A stretch of DNA of 64,000 nucleotides from an uncultured Pseudomonas sp. (GTDB lineage Bacteria > Pseudomonadota > Gammaproteobacteria > Pseudomonadales > Pseudomonadaceae). The DNA is taken from contig CALTWF010000003.1 of NCBI GenBank assembly GCA_943912755.1, positions 79,877 to 143,876 on the forward strand. Direction: 5' to 3'. The notes under the pieces are model-generated. The model saw only the letters and a program-made list of their open reading frames with translations. It had not been told where the DNA came from and searched no databases. The position numbers were made by a program, and so were the translations under genes. Positions 41,890 through 49,704 of the stretch are shown one piece after another (position 1 is the stretch's first letter; every line of letters begins with the position of its first letter).

Positions 41890-42801
41890 ATGCCTGACAC
41901 CAAGCCCAACTCCGCCGACCTCCACAGCACTGCCCAGCACTGGGTCGTTCTGCTCACCTCCGGCGACGTCGCCCCCGCCGATATCGCTGCCGCCCGCGCC
42001 TGGTGCGCCGAAGACCCCGCGCACCAGCAAGCCTTCATCGAGGCCCGGCGCCTGTGGCAACTGAGCGGGCACCTGCAAGCGCCGAAAGCTCGCCAGCGCC
42101 CCACATGGCGCTGGGCGGCGGCCGCAGTGCTGCTGCTCGCCCTCGGCCTGGGATTGGTCCGGCAACAGGCCTGGGATGCGGACTACCGCACTGCTCGCGG
42201 CGAGCAGCAACGCATCGAACTGGCGGACGGTTCGCACATCCTGCTGGACTCGAATTCGGCGCTGGACGTGAACTTCAATGACCGCCGCCGCGAGATCACC
42301 CTGCGCAAGGGCGAGGCGCTGTTCGAGGTCGCCCATGATCCGCAGCGGCCGTTCGAGGTGCAGACTGGCGAACTGAGTGCCACCGCACTCGGCACCGTCT
42401 ATGCGGTGCGCAAGCAGAGCGATGGTGCGCTGGTCACGGTGGCCCGGGGCCGGGTGGCAGTGACAGCGCGGCACGCCAGCATGACCCTCGGCCCCGGCGA
42501 ACAGATTCGCGGCGAAGGCGGCGCCCTGGGTGAAAAAAACCAGGTCGACACCAGCAAGACCCTGGCCTGGCAGCACGGCCGCCTGGTCTTCGAGATGGCG
42601 CCCCTGGCGGATGTGCTCGCCGAACTGCAACGCTACCGCCCCGGCTACCTGCTCATCGGCGACGACAGCCTGCGCGCGCTCAAGGTCAGCGGCACCTTCC
42701 GCCTCGATCGCCTGGATGACGCCTTGAGCACGCTGGAACAGGCATTTCCCCTGAAGATCCAGCGCTACACCGACTACCTGCTGGTCATGCAGCCACGCTG
42801 A
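41890..42801 (+). CDS. FecR-family sigma regulator (cassette B)
   Basis: I start at ATG 41890 (Met-Pro-Asp-Thr), 303 residues; a TTG at 41881 overlapping the sigma stop is an alternative. The N-terminal DUF4880 segment reads ARAWCAEDPAHQQAFIEARRLWQLSG. A transmembrane helix (WAAAAVLLLALGLGLV, about residues 75-92) leads to the periplasmic FecR domain (REITLRKGEALFEVAHDPQRPF, TALGTVYAVRKQ) and a C-terminal lobe (VSGTFRLDRLDDALSTLEQAFPLKIQRY). It should transmit the receptor signal to the sigma factor. Confidence 0.92.
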   Translation: MPDTKPNSADLHSTAQHWVVLLTSGDVAPADIAAARAWCAEDPAHQQAFIEARRLWQLSGHLQAPKARQRPTWRWAAAAVLLLALGLGLVRQQAWDADYRTARGEQQRIELADGSHILLDSNSALDVNFNDRRREITLRKGEALFEVAHDPQRPFEVQTGELSATALGTVYAVRKQSDGALVTVARGRVAVTARHASMTLGPGEQIRGEGGALGEKNQVDTSKTLAWQHGRLVFEMAPLADVLAELQRYRPGYLLIGDDSLRALKVSGTFRLDRLDDALSTLEQAFPLKIQRYTDYLLVMQPR

Positions 42802-42886
42802 ACGAAATTATTTTTACGGGTCCGTGGACCTCGCCCGTCTTCCTTCGCGAAAAAGATAATTGCTCGCATTCGCCAGGGAGAATCAG

Positions 42887-45280
42887 ATGTACCCACTGTC
42901 CACCGCTCACCGTCCGATCGTCCTCGCCCTTCGCCGCGCCACGCTGCTGATGGGGCTGCTGCCGGTCGTGGCCTGGGCGCAACCGGTCACCTTCGATATT
43001 CCGGCCCAATCGCTGGCCGGCGCACTCAATCAGTTGGCCGAGCAAAGCGGCCTGCAGGTCATCTACAACGGCGAACTGGTACAGGGCCTGAGCAGCCCGG
43101 CGGTCCAGGGCAACCAGGAACCGGAAGCCGCGCTGCAACGCCTGCTGCAAGGTAGCGGACTGATCTGGCACAGCACCGGCCAGGGCAGCGTCATGCTGGA
43201 AAAGTCCACGCCACGAGGTGAGGCCGTGCAGTTGGGCGCCACCTCGATCAATGCCAGCCTGGCCAGCGGCGCCGTGACCGAGGGCAGCAACGCCTATGCC
43301 CCCACCGGCCCCAGCAGCACCGCCACGCGCCTCGGCCTGAGCCTGCGGGAAACCCCGCAGTCGGTGACGGTGGTCACCCGCCAGCGCATGGATGACCAGA
43401 ACATGAAGGACCTGGATGACGTACTCGAAAACACCACCGGCATCGTGGTGATGAAGAACGGCGGCGAACGCTCCATGTACCAGGCCCGCGGACAACTGGT
43501 GGAAAGCCTGCAGATCGACGGCGTGCCGACCAACATCAGCAACGCCTACTCGATGGACGCCATCTCCAAGCCCGCCACCGATATCTATGACCGCGTCGAG
43601 GTGGTGCGCGGTGCCACCGGCCTCACCGAAGGCGCCGGTACCCCGTCGGCGGCGATCAACCTGGTACGCAAGCGCCCGACGGCCGAGCCACAGGCACTGG
43701 TCGAGACCTCCGTGGGCTCCTGGGACGACTACCGGACGATGCTGGACCTGTCCTCGGCCCTCAACCCGGAAGGCACAGTGCGCGGTCGCAGCGTCATCAG
43801 CTACAACGATGCCAACAGCTACATGGACAACGTGAAGAAGGAAAACCAGCTGTTCTACGGCATCATCGAGATGGACCTGACGCCGAACACGCTGGCCACC
43901 CTCGGTTTCTCCTGGCAGAAGGATCGCAACTCCGGGTACGACTGGTCTGCCCTGCCCACCCGCGAGGACGGCTCGTTCTACCCGCTGTCACGCTCCACCA
44001 ATCTCACCGGCCAGTGGAACAAGCTGAACAAGCGCAACACCACGGTGTTCGCCGATATCCAGCACAGCTTCGACAACGGCTGGAAACTGGTGGTGGCGGC
44101 CAACCAGATCTGGGCGAAGTCGGAATTTCTCGGCAACTACACCTGGCGGGTCAGTGGCGATCGCTTCTCCCTCAATCCCCGGCACTTTTTCTATGACGAC
44201 ACCCAGACCAGCCTCGACGGCTATGCGACCGGACCGTTCCAACTGTTCGGCCGGCGCCATGAACTGGTGCTCGGTGCCAATATCCGCCAGGACGACTTCG
44301 ACTATCACGGCGGGCGTGATGCGTCATACAGCTACCTGCTGGACATGAATGACCTGTCCGGCTTCAACCCGCCCAAGCCGACCGCCCTCAACTCCAACCA
44401 GTGGAAATACAACATCACCCAGAACCAGGCCGGCCTGTATAGCGCCGCACGCTTCAGCCTGACCGATAGCACCAGGTTCATCCTCGGCAGCCGCCTGAGC
44501 TGGTTCAAGACCGAGAACATGACCAACACCACCGGCACACCGCGACGCAGCGAGTACGCGAAGAACCAGGAAATCACGCCCTATGCCGGCCTGGTACAGG
44601 ACCTGGGTGACAACCTGAGCGCCTACGCCAGCTACACCGAAATCTTCAAACCGCAGAGCAACCGCGATATCAGCGGCTCCATCCTCGACCCCATGACCGG
44701 CAGCAACTACGAACTGGGACTCAAGGGCGAGTTTCTTGACCAGCGTCTTACCGCCAGCATGGCGCTGTTCCAGGCCGACCAGAGCGGACGTGCGGAGTAC
44801 CTGATTCCGTGCGATTGCTACGAGGCCTCCGACAAGGTGCGCAACCGCGGCGTCGAGCTGGAGCTCAATGGAGAACTGACGCCGGACTGGCAACTGTCGG
44901 CGGGATACACCTACACCCGGTCCAAGTACATCGGCGGCAGCCAAAAGGGCGAGGCCTTTGCCTCGAATGCGCCACGACACCTGCTCAAGGTGGCCACCGA
45001 CTACCGCCTGCCGGGCGCGCTGAACAAGGCGCGGATAGGCGGTAGCGTGAATGTGCAGAGCGAGATCAGCAATCACGACGAGGGCTACAAGATCCGCCAG
45101 GGTGGCTATGCCGTCACCAACCTGCACGCCATCTACGAGATCGATGAGCACCTGGAATTGCAGTACAACCTGGATAACGTTTTCGACCGGAAATACATCC
45201 AGACCGTCGGCAACGACAACTACTGGAACTTCTACGGCGAGCCGCGCAACTTCAACGTGGCGCTGCGGGCAAAGTTCTGA
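42887..45280 (+). CDS. TonB-dependent siderophore receptor with signalling domain (cassette B)
   Basis: Start ATG 42887 follows AGGGAGAATCAG and gives 797 residues. After a signal peptide ending PVVAWAQP come an STN domain (about residues 28-105), the plug (RETPQSVTVVTRQRMDDQN, VEVVRGATGLTEGAGTPSAAINLV) and a beta-barrel ending FNVALRAKF. An extracellular-loop-like CDC pair (LIPCDCYEASD) is present. It should import a ferric siderophore or similar chelate and signal through the FecR protein. The intergenic 85 bp to fecR holds the AT-rich AAAAAGATAATTG and probably the sigma-dependent promoter. Confidence 0.93.
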   Translation: MYPLSTAHRPIVLALRRATLLMGLLPVVAWAQPVTFDIPAQSLAGALNQLAEQSGLQVIYNGELVQGLSSPAVQGNQEPEAALQRLLQGSGLIWHSTGQGSVMLEKSTPRGEAVQLGATSINASLASGAVTEGSNAYAPTGPSSTATRLGLSLRETPQSVTVVTRQRMDDQNMKDLDDVLENTTGIVVMKNGGERSMYQARGQLVESLQIDGVPTNISNAYSMDAISKPATDIYDRVEVVRGATGLTEGAGTPSAAINLVRKRPTAEPQALVETSVGSWDDYRTMLDLSSALNPEGTVRGRSVISYNDANSYMDNVKKENQLFYGIIEMDLTPNTLATLGFSWQKDRNSGYDWSALPTREDGSFYPLSRSTNLTGQWNKLNKRNTTVFADIQHSFDNGWKLVVAANQIWAKSEFLGNYTWRVSGDRFSLNPRHFFYDDTQTSLDGYATGPFQLFGRRHELVLGANIRQDDFDYHGGRDASYSYLLDMNDLSGFNPPKPTALNSNQWKYNITQNQAGLYSAARFSLTDSTRFILGSRLSWFKTENMTNTTGTPRRSEYAKNQEITPYAGLVQDLGDNLSAYASYTEIFKPQSNRDISGSILDPMTGSNYELGLKGEFLDQRLTASMALFQADQSGRAEYLIPCDCYEASDKVRNRGVELELNGELTPDWQLSAGYTYTRSKYIGGSQKGEAFASNAPRHLLKVATDYRLPGALNKARIGGSVNVQSEISNHDEGYKIRQGGYAVTNLHAIYEIDEHLELQYNLDNVFDRKYIQTVGNDNYWNFYGEPRNFNVALRAKF

Positions 45281-45342
45281 AGCCCATGACGGCCGGGCCT
45301 GACAGCCCGGCCTTCGCTGCCTGCGGAAAACCGGAAACGAAA

Positions 45343-45373
45343 AAGCCCGCCAACCTCGAAAGGTGGCGGGCTT
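45343..45373 (-). terminator. Hairpin between receptor B and tRNA-Lys
   Basis: Arms aagcccgccaacct and aggtggcgggctt pair with one bulged A and a CGAA loop. T-rich ends occur on both sides, so it can terminate the receptor mRNA from the left and the tRNA transcript from the right. Confidence 0.85.
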
Positions 45374-45387
45374 CTTCGTACTGCGTA

Positions 45388-45463
45388 TGGTGGGTCGTGT
45401 AGGATTCGAACCTACGACCAATTGGTTAAAAGCCAACTGCTCTACCAACTGAGCTAACGACCC
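45388..45463 (-). tRNA. tRNA-Lys(TTT)
   Basis: The minus strand gives a 76-nt cloverleaf with encoded CCA: acceptor GGGTCGT/ACGACCC, D arm AGCTCAGTTGGTAGAGC, anticodon loop CTTTTAA (anticodon TTT) and T arm GTAGGTTCGAATCCTAC. It lies between the queC gene and iron cassette B. From memory, the tRNA-Lys next to queC in P. aeruginosa is an insertion site for genomic islands. Confidence 0.96.
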
Positions 45464-45524
45464 GTTGGATGGCGCGTATAATACTGATTTCTAACAGGAA
45501 ATCAACACCCCATCGCAAAATAAT

Positions 45525-46199
45525 TCAAAAATATCGCGTCGGGTCCTGAACACCGGCCGCGGCGAAGCCTTCGGCACGCAGGCGGCAGCTGTCGCACTTG
45601 CCGCACGCACGGCCGTCATCGTCGGCCTGATAGCAGGAAACGGTGAGGCTGTAGTCCACGCCGCGGGCCATGCCGGCCTGGACGATCTGCGCCTTGCTGA
45701 GGTTCTGCAATGGCGCCTGGATACGGAAGCCCTGCCCTTCCACACCGGCCTTGGTCGCCAGGTTGGCCATGCGCTCGAAGGCCTCGACGAACTCCGGACG
45801 GCAGTCCGGGTAACCGGAGTAGTCCACGGCGTTCACACCAATGAAGATATCCCGCGCTTCCAGCACTTCGGCCCATCCCAGCGCCAGGGACAGGAACACG
45901 GTGTTGCGCGCCGGCACATAGGTCACCGGGATGCCCTCGCTCGGCGCTTCCGGCACATCGATACTGCTGTCGGTCAGGGCCGAGCCACCGATGCCGTTGA
46001 GGTTCAGGCCGATCACCTTGTGCTCGACCACACCCAGGTCACGGGCGACCCGGGCAGCCGCATCGAGTTCGGCGCGATGGCGCTGACCGTAGTCGAAACT
46101 CATGGTGTAGCACTGGTAGCCCTCGGCCTTGGCCATGGCAACCACGGTGGCCGAATCCAGTCCGCCGGACAACAGAATTACCGCGCGTTTCTCAGTCAT
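45525..46199 (-). CDS. queC: 7-cyano-7-deazaguanine synthase
   Basis: The 224-residue enzyme has the PP-loop LLSGGLDSATV (SGGLDS, residues 11-16), the family segments YVPARNTVFLSLALGWAE and VNAVDYSGYPDCR, and a C-terminal zinc site SCYQ...ACGKCDSCRLR. It converts carboxy-deazaguanine to preQ0 with ATP and ammonia, in queuosine synthesis. It follows queE by 14 bp in the same direction. Length and motifs are standard. Confidence 0.96.
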   Translation of the reverse strand: MTEKRAVILLSGGLDSATVVAMAKAEGYQCYTMSFDYGQRHRAELDAAARVARDLGVVEHKVIGLNLNGIGGSALTDSSIDVPEAPSEGIPVTYVPARNTVFLSLALGWAEVLEARDIFIGVNAVDYSGYPDCRPEFVEAFERMANLATKAGVEGQGFRIQAPLQNLSKAQIVQAGMARGVDYSLTVSCYQADDDGRACGKCDSCRLRAEGFAAAGVQDPTRYF

Positions 46200-46213
46200 T
46201 GCAGAAGCTCCTC

Positions 46214-46861
46214 TCAGCGTCCCGGTTCGTCGTTCCAGAGCAGTTTGTGCAACTGCATCTGCAAACGGACCGGCAGGTTGTCGGCAACGATCCAGTCAGC
46301 CAGATCGGTGGCGCTCAATTGATGATGGCTGGGCGAAAACAGTACTTCACCGGCACGTTTGTCGAGACCGTACTGGATCAGCTTGGATACCGCCCAGTCG
46401 TAGTCTTCGCGCGAGCACAGGACGAACTTGACCTGGTCGTTGGCCGTCAGCAGCTCGATGTTTTCGTAACGGTTGCGATGGGCCTCGGCGGAGCCCGGGG
46501 TCTTCAGGTCCACCACGCGACTGACGCGCTGGTCGACAGACGAAATATCGATTGAGCCGCTGGTTTCCAGGGACACCTCGTAGCCGGCATCGCAAAGCTG
46601 TTTCAGCAAGGGAATGGCATTCGGCTGGGCCAGCGGCTCGCCACCGGTAACGCACACGTAGCGCGGGCGGTAGCTGGCGACCTGTTCGAGGATCGAGTCG
46701 AGGGTACGGATGGTGCCGCCACTGAAGGCGTAGGCACTGTCGCAGTACTGGCAACGCAGAGGGCAGCCGGTGAGACGCACGAATACCGTGGGCAGACCAG
46801 CGGTGCGCGTTTCACCCTGCAAGGAGTAAAAGACTTCGGTGATGCGTAATGTGTCTTGCAT
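46214..46861 (-). CDS. queE: 7-carboxy-7-deazaguanine synthase (radical SAM)
   Basis: From ATG 46861 (Met-Gln-Asp-Thr) the product has 215 residues. The radical SAM triad is CPLRCQYC (CxxxCxxC, about residues 33-40). FYSLQGETRTAGLPTVFVRLTG binds substrate and ETSGSI/VVDLKTPGS follow. It rearranges carboxytetrahydropterin to the deazaguanine core. A GTG three codons upstream is also possible. It precedes queC; QueD and FolE are not in this window. Confidence 0.95.
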   Translation of the reverse strand: MQDTLRITEVFYSLQGETRTAGLPTVFVRLTGCPLRCQYCDSAYAFSGGTIRTLDSILEQVASYRPRYVCVTGGEPLAQPNAIPLLKQLCDAGYEVSLETSGSIDISSVDQRVSRVVDLKTPGSAEAHRNRYENIELLTANDQVKFVLCSREDYDWAVSKLIQYGLDKRAGEVLFSPSHHQLSATDLADWIVADNLPVRLQMQLHKLLWNDEPGR

Positions 46862-46978
46862 AGTCGCCACGGGCAGGACAGCTGAACAGGCTGTCCGCCT
46901 CCGTCAGGCACCGCCGCGAACTCGACATAGCGTTATTCGCGACAGCGTTTCAATAAAAGGGCGCAGATTCTAACGAAA

Positions 46979-47001
46979 AAACCCGCGACAAGCGCGGGTT
47001 T
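46979..47001 (-). terminator. Terminator of the Tol-Pal operon
   Basis: Perfect 9-bp stem aaacccgcg/cgcgggttt with loop ACAAG, followed by T residues on the minus strand, lies 17 bp past the cpoB stop. Confidence 0.88.
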
Positions 47002-47018
47002 CTTTCAAACGGTGCGAT

Positions 47019-47846
47019 TCAGAGCTTTTGCAGATCGCGCTGGGCGAGCTGGGCGGCCGAGGTACCGGGGTACTGGGTCACCACTTGCTGGAGAATGCCC
47101 TTGACCCGGTCGGTATGACCGAGGCGGCGTTCCACATCGGCCAGCTTGTACAGCGAATCCGGCACCTTGTTGTGCTTCGGATACAGCTGGCTGACCTTGG
47201 CGAAGGCCTGGCCGGCACCTTGCAGGTCGCCTTTGGCCAGGTTCACTTCACCCAACCAGTACTGGGCGTTGCCGGCGTACTGGCTGTTCGGGTACTTGCG
47301 CAGGAAAGCGTTGAACGCCTGGGCAGCCTTGTCGAAATCCTTGGCCTTGATCAGGTCGAAAGCTGCATCGTAGTACAGCTTTTCCTTCGCCGGATCACCC
47401 GGTTCTGCGCTCGCAGCTGGCTGGTTGGCCGGCGCCGCGGTATTGCCGGCGGCAGGCGCGAGGGCGCCACCGTCAGCGGAATTCTCGGGGGTTGCGGACG
47501 GTGCTGGTGCAGCGCCGCTGGAAATACGCCGATCCAGGTCCTGGTAACGCTCCAGGCCTTCCTGTTTCAGGCGGGATACTTCGTTTTGCAGGATCTCGAT
47601 GGTGTTCTGCTGCCGATCGATCTGTTCCTGCATTTGTTGCAACTGCATGAAAAGCTGGCCCTGCGCCGAGGCAGGGGTCGAAACCCCTCCCCCGGCGTAG
47701 GCGCCGTTCGTACCGTAACCTGCCGGCGGATAACTGCTTGCGCCGTTATATCCACCAGCATTGTCATCAACAACAGGAACCTCAGCCGCTGCCATGAGAG
47801 GCAGGGTGAGAGCCAGGACGGTTACAACACGACGGCACGCTCGCAT
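47019..47846 (-). CDS. cpoB: Cell division coordinator CpoB (YbgF), Tol-Pal associated
   Basis: The 275-residue protein has a signal peptide (VVTVLALTLPLMAAA), a glycine/tyrosine-rich segment, a coiled-coil (about residues 65-100: LFMQLQQMQEQIDRQQNTIEILQNEVSRLKQE), an Ala/Pro linker and C-terminal TPR repeats (about 150-275: DKAAQAFNAFLRKYPNSQYAGNAQYWLGE). CpoB binds TolA and links cell-wall synthesis with outer-membrane constriction at division, in the periplasm. It is the last gene of the Tol-Pal operon, six bases after pal. Confidence 0.95.
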   Translation of the reverse strand: MRACRRVVTVLALTLPLMAAAEVPVVDDNAGGYNGASSYPPAGYGTNGAYAGGGVSTPASAQGQLFMQLQQMQEQIDRQQNTIEILQNEVSRLKQEGLERYQDLDRRISSGAAPAPSATPENSADGGALAPAAGNTAAPANQPAASAEPGDPAKEKLYYDAAFDLIKAKDFDKAAQAFNAFLRKYPNSQYAGNAQYWLGEVNLAKGDLQGAGQAFAKVSQLYPKHNKVPDSLYKLADVERRLGHTDRVKGILQQVVTQYPGTSAAQLAQRDLQKL

Positions 47847-47852
47847 ATCGAA

Positions 47853-48350
47853 TTACTTACGCAGTTCGACGCGACGGTTCTGAGCCCAGGACTGCTCGTC
47901 GTTGCCGGTGGCAACTGGACGCTCTTCGCCGTAGGAAACCAGTTCCAGCTGAGCAGGGGAAACGCCCTGCAGAACCAGGTAGCGCTGAACGGCTTTAGCA
48001 CGACGCTCACCCAGAGCCATGTTGTACTCGCGGGTGCCGCGCTCGTCGGTGTTGCCTTCCAGAACAACGCGGTTGCCGTTGGACTTCAGGTCCTTGGCGT
48101 GAACGTCCAGAGCGCGCATGGCTTCTGGCTTCAGGTCCGAGCTGTCGTATTCGAAGTAGAAGGTGGTGATTGCGCGCAGAGCAGCTTCTTCGCTCAGGCT
48201 GCCGTCGACAGCACCGGTGTTGGCGCCGTAGCCAGCGTTTGGATCAACAGCGCCTTCGCCAGCGTTGTCACCGCCTTTCGAGGAGCAACCTACAGCTACG
48301 GCCATGGCCAGAGCCAGCGCAGCAAACTTACCAAACTTCAGCATTTCCAT
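47853..48350 (-). CDS. pal: Peptidoglycan-associated lipoprotein Pal (OprL)
   Basis: The 165-residue lipoprotein has a signal ending MAVAVGC, with Cys22 as acyl site. A flexible Gly/Asn-rich linker follows, then an OmpA-like peptidoglycan-binding domain (about residues 58-165: YFEYDSSDLKPEAMRALDVHAKDL, LEGNTDERGTREYNMALGERRAKAV). Pal anchors the outer membrane to peptidoglycan and is pulled by TolA. Known as OprL in Pseudomonas. Codon use is more biased than in neighbours, consistent with high expression. Confidence 0.97.
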   Translation of the reverse strand: MEMLKFGKFAALALAMAVAVGCSSKGGDNAGEGAVDPNAGYGANTGAVDGSLSEEAALRAITTFYFEYDSSDLKPEAMRALDVHAKDLKSNGNRVVLEGNTDERGTREYNMALGERRAKAVQRYLVLQGVSPAQLELVSYGEERPVATGNDEQSWAQNRRVELRK

Positions 48351-48402
48351 CGTGAAACTCCTAATGAACCCCAGTGTGTTAAGTAAAACGTGTATCGCCG
48401 CA

Positions 48403-49704
48403 TCAGTTCAGGTAAGGGGACCAGGACGGTTCTCTGACTTCGCCTTGAGCGGTAGGAAGCGGGAGCCTCACGCGTCCGTTGAGAGAGACGAGCATCAAGA
48501 CTCCCCGGCCCTGCTGGCGGGTGGCGTAGATTAGCATGGTGCCGTTGGGCGCAACAGTGGGAGACTCATCGAGGTTGGTGTCGGAGAGAATCTTTACACT
48601 GCCGCGTTGCAGATCTTGCGCGGCCACTTTGAAGTTGGTGAAACCGTCCTGGCGATGAATCATCACCAGAGTCTTCTCATCTGCGGAAAGTTTAGGGTTG
48701 GCGTTGTAGTTGCCGACGAAAGTAACGCGCTCGGCCCCGCCGCTGCCAATGGTGGTTTTGTAGATCTGCGGTTTGCCGCCACGGTCCGAAGTGAAGTACA
48801 GGGTCGAACCGTCCTTGCCGAAGAACGGCTCGGTGTCGATGGCCGGGCTGTTGGTCACGCGGGTCATCTGCCGCGAGCCCATGTCCATAACGTAGATCTC
48901 CGGGTTGCCGTCGCGGGACAGCACGAACGCCAGGCGGTTGCCGTCAGGCGACCAGGCCGGAGCACCGTTGAGGCCTTCGAAGTTGGTGATCTGCTCGCGG
49001 CGGCCAGTATCGATGTGCTGGACGAAGATCCGCGGGCGACGCTGCTCGAAGGATACATAGGCGATGCGCTTGCCATCCGGAGCGAAGCGTGGCGACAGGA
49101 TCGGCTCGCGGGACTGCAGCAGGGTCACCGCACGCGCGCCGTCATAGTCGGAACGCTGCAAGGTGTAACGGGTGCTGTTGGCGGAGAAGCGCTCGGCAGT
49201 CACGTAGAGCATGCGGGTAGAGAACGCCCCCTTGATGCCGGTGAGCTTTTCGAAGGACTGGTCGGCGATGTAGTGGGACATGTCGCGCAACTGGTCGACG
49301 CTGCCCGACACGCTGCCGGTCAGCACCTGTTGCTCGGTGGCGACGTTGAACAGCGCGTATTGCACCTGCAGGCGACCGCCGGACGGCACGATGCTGCCGA
49401 CCATCACGTACTGCGCACCCAGCGCTTTCCAGTCACGGAAGATCACTTCGCTGGCCTGGCTCGGCTGGCTGATCATGTTCTGCCGCGGAATCGGTGCGTA
49501 ATAGCCCGAGTTGCGCAGGTCATTGCTGATGATGTCGGCCATGTCCTCGGGCAGGACGCTGCCGCCCTGCAGACCGAACGGAACCACGGCGATCGGGGTG
49601 GCCCGATCACTGCCGCTGGTCACCAGGATGTTCTTTTCTTCTGCATTGGCCATCCCTGCTGCACAGCAGAGAACGACCAGCAGTCCTCTAAGAAGGTTAA
49701 TCAC
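48403..49704 (-). CDS. tolB: Periplasmic Tol-Pal beta-propeller protein TolB
   Basis: The 433-residue protein has a signal peptide (LLRGLLVVLCCAAGMANA), an N-terminal alpha/beta domain and a six-bladed beta-propeller with repeats such as SPRFAPDGKRIAYVSFEQ, APAWSPDGNRLAFVLSRDG and EPFFGKDGSTLYFTSDRGG. It binds Pal and TolA in the periplasm. The ATG overlaps the tolA stop by four bases. pal follows after about 52 bp, which suggests a possible second promoter for pal. Confidence 0.97.
   Translation of the reverse strand: MINLLRGLLVVLCCAAGMANAEEKNILVTSGSDRATPIAVVPFGLQGGSVLPEDMADIISNDLRNSGYYAPIPRQNMISQPSQASEVIFRDWKALGAQYVMVGSIVPSGGRLQVQYALFNVATEQQVLTGSVSGSVDQLRDMSHYIADQSFEKLTGIKGAFSTRMLYVTAERFSANSTRYTLQRSDYDGARAVTLLQSREPILSPRFAPDGKRIAYVSFEQRRPRIFVQHIDTGRREQITNFEGLNGAPAWSPDGNRLAFVLSRDGNPEIYVMDMGSRQMTRVTNSPAIDTEPFFGKDGSTLYFTSDRGGKPQIYKTTIGSGGAERVTFVGNYNANPKLSADEKTLVMIHRQDGFTNFKVAAQDLQRGSVKILSDTNLDESPTVAPNGTMLIYATRQQGRGVLMLVSLNGRVRLPLPTAQGEVREPSWSPYLN

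Noticed and set aside
21696..45463. A single large mobile island spanning both iron cassettes
   Set aside because: Core genes in conserved order (purC to nadA) lie between the cassettes, and no integrase, transposase or duplicated tRNA end was seen.
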